The notes under the pieces: generated by a model
Told to the model about the DNA's origin: nothing
Databases searched by the model: none
Seen by the model: only the letters and a program-made list of their open reading frames with translations
Part shown: in pieces, positions 5,669 to 8,924 of the stretch
How positions within the stretch are numbered: the stretch's first letter is position 1
Layout: the number at the start of each line of letters is the position of its first letter
Program-made: the position numbers and the translations under genes
From: Clostridia bacterium
Lineage (GTDB): Bacteria > Bacillota > DULZ01
Direction: 5' to 3'
Assembly: GCA_012520135.1 (NCBI GenBank)
Contig: JAAYOX010000348.1
Coordinates: forward strand, 1-8,924
DNA: 8,924 nt

Positions 5669-7753
5669 TTGGAAATTGTTTTAGCACCCAAGGCAGGCTT
5701 TTGTTTTGGGGTTAAAAGAGCTTTAGAAATTGCCTCCAAATATGGCAATTCAGAGAACAAAATATACACATTAGGCCCTCTGATTCATAATCGCCAAGTA
5801 GTAGAAAAATTGGCGGATATGGGCATAACTAAGGTTGAAAGTCCCCATGACATAGAAGAAGGCAAAGTGATTATTCGCTCTCATGGTGTTGGTCCGAAAA
5901 CCATGGCACTACTGGAAGAAAGAGAGCTTGAAGCGATTGATGCTACCTGTCCCTTCGTCAGAAAAGCCCAAACCATTGCACAAGATTTGGCCGAAAGCGG
6001 CCGACAAGTTGTAGTCGTTGGTGATAGAGAACACCCTGAAGTCAAAGGAATCGTGGAGTGGGCACAGGGTCAGGCTATTGTAGTTAAAAATGCAGCAGAG
6101 GCAGAAAGACTGTCATATTACCCCCAAATCGGGGTTGTAGCTCAAACTACTTTAGAGATAAACGTTTTAGAGCAAGTAATCGGTGTGCTTCAAGAGAAGA
6201 CTGCCGATCTAAAAGTATATAATACTATTTGCAGTGCTACAAAAATTAGACAAGAAGAAGCTTTTAAGCTTGCTCAGACAGTTGATCTGATGATAGTCAT
6301 AGGTGGAAAAAACAGTGCTAACACCAAAAAATTAGCGAGCATTTGCCAGGGGACAGGTACACCGACATATCATGTTGAAGAGGCCGGTGAGCTTGAGGCC
6401 CATTGGTTTAATAATGCACAGAGGGTGGGGGTTACAGCTGGTGCCTCTACTCCAGATTGGATTATCGAGGAGGTTGTTGAAAGAATGACAGAGCTGAACG
6501 AAGAAAAAACACTGAAGCCGGAGGAGGTTCAGGAGGCTGGAACCCCCGAAGAGGAGGCAGCAGTCATACAAGAAACCGGTCCAGCTGATAAGGGGGAGGA
6601 AGTTGATCTGGATTTAGCTAGTAATCCCCAGGAATTACATCGAGGCGATATCATTACCGGCACAGTAGTTCAGGTTAATGATAATGATGTAATGGTTGAT
6701 GTGGGCGGCAAGTCCGAGGGAATCATTCCTTTGAACGAACTGTCTAATCGGCCTATTGATAACCCAAGTGATGTTGTAGCTGTGGGAGATCAGATTCAAG
6801 TTTTCGTTTTACGCGTAGAAAATGAAGAAGGACATCCCGTATTGTCAAAAAGAAGAGCCGATCGTCAAGTTACCTGGGAAACGTTAGAAAGCGCTTTGAA
6901 AACCGGTGAAGAGCTAAAAGCACCCGTAATTGAAGTTGTTAAGGGTGGTTTACTGGTAGACATCGGTGTACGAGGATTTGTGCCTGCCTCGTTAATAGAA
7001 CGGGGTTACGTAGAAGACCTGAATCAATATTTAAACAAAGAGCTGCGACTGCGGGTAATTGAATTGGATCGTAGCAAAAACAAAGTTGTTCTCTCTCAAA
7101 AGGCTATTCTCGATGAAGAATATGAGCAACTGAGAGAGGCTACCTGGGCCAGTCTGGCTGAAGGACAAGTTATTCCGGGTATTGTAAGACGCCTGACCAA
7201 TTTTGGTGCCTTTGTTGATATCGGCGGCATTGACGGATTGCTGCACGTTTCTGAACTGTCCTGGGGAAGAGTAGATCATCCAAGAGATGTACTATCTGAG
7301 GGACAGGAAATTGAAGTAAAAGTACTTGGGGTAGATCGGGAAGCTGAAAAAGTTTCCTTGGGATTGAAACAGCTGTTGCCTAACCCCTGGGATACAGCAG
7401 AAGAACGCTATCCTGTAGGAGATATTGTCCAGGGTAAAGTGTTGAGAATTGCTTCCTTCGGTGCTTTTGTGGAAGTAGAACCCGGCATTGAAGGTCTGGT
7501 GCATATTTCTCAACTGGCAAACCATCATGTGGAAAAGACCGAAGATGTGGTTTCGGTTGGCGAAGAAATACCCGTTAAGGTTCTTGGTGTTGACCAGCAA
7601 GCACACCGGATGAGTCTCAGTCTGAAAGAAGCTCGCAACCAAGAGCGTCCTAAGCCGGAAAAAGTAGAACAGCCGGTACAGGAAGAAGAGAACTCCGGAG
7701 TAAAATTAGGAGACCTTTTCGGTGAATTATTTGAAGAAGGAAACAATGCATAA
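5669..7753 (+). CDS. ispH: 4-hydroxy-3-methylbut-2-enyl diphosphate reductase fused to ribosomal protein S1
   Basis: A 694-residue two-part protein. Residues 1-273 are IspH (LytB), the iron-sulfur reductase that turns HMBPP into IPP and DMAPP in the last step of the MEP pathway. Its three cluster Cys are 12 (GFCFGV), 94 (DATCPF) and 188 (NTICSA). Substrate-site residues His40, His72, His122, Glu124 and the NSAN motif (215-218) are also present. After an acidic Glu/Pro-rich linker (about 275-322) come four S1 RNA-binding repeats at about 325-398, 413-480, 498-568 and 583-655, then an acidic tail. Repeats 3 and 4 carry the clearest signature (NFGAFVDI, LLHVSEL; SFGAFVEV, LVHISQL). E. coli S1 has six repeats. 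The reading frame is continuous, so the fusion is real; the same fusion is annotated in many Clostridia. Start is TTG 5669, with GGGTGA at 5657-5662. Confidence 0.96.
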   Translation: MEIVLAPKAGFCFGVKRALEIASKYGNSENKIYTLGPLIHNRQVVEKLADMGITKVESPHDIEEGKVIIRSHGVGPKTMALLEERELEAIDATCPFVRKAQTIAQDLAESGRQVVVVGDREHPEVKGIVEWAQGQAIVVKNAAEAERLSYYPQIGVVAQTTLEINVLEQVIGVLQEKTADLKVYNTICSATKIRQEEAFKLAQTVDLMIVIGGKNSANTKKLASICQGTGTPTYHVEEAGELEAHWFNNAQRVGVTAGASTPDWIIEEVVERMTELNEEKTLKPEEVQEAGTPEEEAAVIQETGPADKGEEVDLDLASNPQELHRGDIITGTVVQVNDNDVMVDVGGKSEGIIPLNELSNRPIDNPSDVVAVGDQIQVFVLRVENEEGHPVLSKRRADRQVTWETLESALKTGEELKAPVIEVVKGGLLVDIGVRGFVPASLIERGYVEDLNQYLNKELRLRVIELDRSKNKVVLSQKAILDEEYEQLREATWASLAEGQVIPGIVRRLTNFGAFVDIGGIDGLLHVSELSWGRVDHPRDVLSEGQEIEVKVLGVDREAEKVSLGLKQLLPNPWDTAEERYPVGDIVQGKVLRIASFGAFVEVEPGIEGLVHISQLANHHVEKTEDVVSVGEEIPVKVLGVDQQAHRMSLSLKEARNQERPKPEKVEQPVQEEENSGVKLGDLFGELFEEGNNA
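7735..7740 (+). promoter_or_regulatory. Ribosome binding site deciding the fni start
   Basis: AGAAGG lies inside the last codons of the S1 region, 5 nt before ATG 7746. An earlier in-frame GTG at 7722 has no comparable site, so ATG 7746 is preferred for fni. Confidence 0.5.
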
Positions 7754-8825
7754 GGACGAGAACTTAACACGTAAACTGGACCATTTGCAGTTAGCCAAAA
7801 GTTTGACTGATGGTCCTCTGACTACCGGTTTTGAAGATATCCGTTTAATTCATTACGCCACCAGCTCTTTAAGCCTTCAGGACATCGATACAGCTTTTTG
7901 CTTTGGGAGCAAAAGGCTGGAGATGCCTTTACTGATCAACGCAATTACAGGAGGACCTGAACTGTCCACCCAGATCAATAGATCACTGGCGCGGGTGGCT
8001 AAAGAATTAGGAATCGGAATGGCCGTTGGCTCCCAACGGCTCGCCCTGTCGAATCCGGTACTGAAGTCAAGTTATATGATTGCCCGTAAGGAAAACCCTC
8101 ACGGGCTCATTTTTGCCAATTTGGGTGCTTTGTGTTCCCCCGATGAGGCTTTACAAGCAGTGGAAATGTTGGAAGCTGACGGTCTTCAGTTGCATTTGAA
8201 TTTAGCACAGGAATTAGCCATGGCCGAAGGTGACCGTAATTTCAGTGGAATAGTAGATAGTATTGCCGCCGTGGCAGAAAAAGTGCCGGTTCCGGTAATC
8301 GTCAAAGAAGTTGGCTTCGGTTTATCCGCTGAAACGGCCCAGGAACTGTGGCAAAGAGGCATCAAATACATGGATGTGGGTGGCCAAGGGGGTACAAATT
8401 TCGCTACCATTGAGCGATACCGCCAAGGCCTGGCACTTCCTTCTGTTTTTGAGGGATGGGGTATTCCTACTGCAGTGTCTATAGCAGAAGTAACTACCAG
8501 GTGTTTACCCGTTACTGTAATTGCCTCAGGCGGTATCCGTTCTGCTTTGGAGGCTATTAAAGCTTTAAGCCTAGGGGCAGATTTAGTAGGCATTGCCGGT
8601 CCCGCCGTTAAACTCTTGATGGACCACTCGGAAGAAGCTCTGTTGGCTTACTTTAATGAGTTTATCTATGATTTTCGTTCTCTAATGATCTTAACCGGTT
8701 CTTCTAATCTGGGTAAATTATCAAAGCTACCCATCATTATCACCGGTAAAACAAAAGATTGGTTAGAGCAAAGAGGAATAATGGACCATTTTAAACAGAG
8801 AACCCTGATTAACCCACAACCTTAA
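7746..8825 (+). CDS. fni: Type 2 isopentenyl diphosphate isomerase (FMN-dependent)
   Basis: Interconverts IPP and DMAPP using reduced FMN; it is unrelated to the type 1 enzyme. From ATG 7746 the protein is 359 residues, close to the family norm of about 340-350. It begins with the conserved RKLDHL segment (residues 9-14) and then shows LLINAITGG (62-70), AVGSQR (93-98), NLGA (125-128), LQLHLNLAQELAMAEGDR (147-164), PVIVKEVGFG (183-192), DVGGQGGTNF (210-219), WGIPTA (238-243) and IASGGIR plus LGADLVGIAGPA for the FMN phosphate. The Gln and Glu of the AQE motif (155-156), needed for catalysis and Mg binding, are present. The usual MPEGDR reads MAEGDR, a mild change. The gene overlaps the end of ispH-rpsA by 8 nt, so its translation is probably coupled. 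IspH already makes both isomers, so Fni here would balance their ratio. Confidence 0.95.
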   Translation: MHKDENLTRKLDHLQLAKSLTDGPLTTGFEDIRLIHYATSSLSLQDIDTAFCFGSKRLEMPLLINAITGGPELSTQINRSLARVAKELGIGMAVGSQRLALSNPVLKSSYMIARKENPHGLIFANLGALCSPDEALQAVEMLEADGLQLHLNLAQELAMAEGDRNFSGIVDSIAAVAEKVPVPVIVKEVGFGLSAETAQELWQRGIKYMDVGGQGGTNFATIERYRQGLALPSVFEGWGIPTAVSIAEVTTRCLPVTVIASGGIRSALEAIKALSLGADLVGIAGPAVKLLMDHSEEALLAYFNEFIYDFRSLMILTGSSNLGKLSKLPIIITGKTKDWLEQRGIMDHFKQRTLINPQP

Positions 8826-8847
8826 AGCCGCTGCCAGCGGCTTTTTT
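8824..8847 (+). terminator. Intrinsic terminator after fni
   Basis: AAAGCCGC (8824-8831) pairs with GCGGCTTT (8837-8844) around a five-base TGCCA loop, followed by a run of six T (8842-8847). The hairpin starts inside the fni stop codon. It should end the ispH-rpsA-fni transcript and possibly the whole cluster, since no other terminator is visible upstream. Confidence 0.9.
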
Positions 8848-8853
8848 GTATAT

Positions 8854-8881
8854 TTGGCCAGGTAGGCGGGAACTCTATAAC
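8854..8881 (+). promoter_or_regulatory. Possible sigma-A promoter for the next gene
   Basis: TTGGCC (8854-8859, four of six matches to TTGACA) and TATAAC (8876-8881, five of six matches to TATAAT) are separated by 16 nt. The pair lies between the fni terminator and the start of the next gene, which needs its own promoter. The evidence is positional and by consensus only. Confidence 0.35.
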
Positions 8882-8906
8882 CACAAATTGCACTTCAAGG
8901 GGTGAC

Positions 8907-8924
8907 ATGATGACCGGATATCCG
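8907..8924 (+). CDS. Start of an unidentified gene (partial, cut by window end)
   Basis: AAGGGGTGA (8897-8905) is followed by tandem ATG codons at 8907 and 8910 and then four open codons (Thr-Gly-Tyr-Pro) to the end of the window. The spacing from AAGGGG favours the second ATG (7 nt) over the first (4 nt). Nothing can be said about function from six residues. It is the first gene after the fni terminator and therefore probably belongs to a new transcription unit. Confidence 0.5.

Noticed and set aside
7722..7745. GTG 7722 as the start of fni
   Set aside because: It would overlap the S1 reading frame by 32 nt with no good ribosome binding site. ATG 7746 has AGAAGG 5 nt upstream and fits the family N-terminus.
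8186..8593. A 135-codon - strand open frame inside fni
   Set aside because: It mirrors conserved fni codons, has no recognisable motifs and lies fully inside a sure gene.

Overview
The window reads as chromosomal DNA of a low-to-mid GC Gram-positive anaerobe of the Clostridia, most likely a Peptococcaceae-type organism (Desulfotomaculum/Pelotomaculum/Desulfitobacterium relatives). The grounds are strong AGGAGG-type ribosome binding sites, frequent TTG starts, a fused IspH-ribosomal protein S1 gene (a Clostridia trait), an AroH-class chorismate mutase and a type 2 isopentenyl diphosphate isomerase. Every convincing gene is on the + strand and almost no DNA is left uncoded. The genus placement is inference.

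Layout. Positions 1-114 hold the 3' end of a gene that looks HutP-like. From 132 to 4263 runs an aromatic amino acid block: aroH (chorismate mutase), a short TrpF-like protein that has lost key catalytic residues, aroF (DAHP synthase with N-terminal regulatory domain), pheA (prephenate dehydratase with ACT domain) and aroA (EPSP synthase, class II motifs). Spacing is 7-35 nt or a 1-nt overlap, so co-transcription is likely. The block covers the first step of the shikimate pathway, EPSP formation, and the two steps from chorismate to phenylpyruvate. tyrA, aroB, aroC, aroD, aroE and aroK are not here.

From 4273 to 5543 come cmk (CMP kinase) and plsC (lysophosphatidate acyltransferase), closely joined to aroA. 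A 125-nt gap without a visible terminator follows; it carries a candidate sigma-H-type promoter. Then come the ispH-rpsA fusion (5669-7753) and fni (7746-8825), which overlap by 8 nt. IspH makes IPP and DMAPP and Fni interconverts them, so this pair is an isoprenoid unit tied to a four-repeat S1 protein. A clear intrinsic terminator at 8824-8847 closes the cluster, and a new gene begins at 8907 or 8910 and runs off the window.

Most of the window is ordinary core metabolism. The points worth a second look are the apparent acid relocation in the AroH active site (Cys75 to Asp, Glu78 to Gln in B. subtilis numbering), the TrpF-like pseudoenzyme kept inside an aromatic operon, the HutP-like gene at the head of that operon, and the sigma-H-like promoter before ispH-rpsA. 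I see no mobile element, CRISPR array, RNA gene or clearly new multi-gene system.
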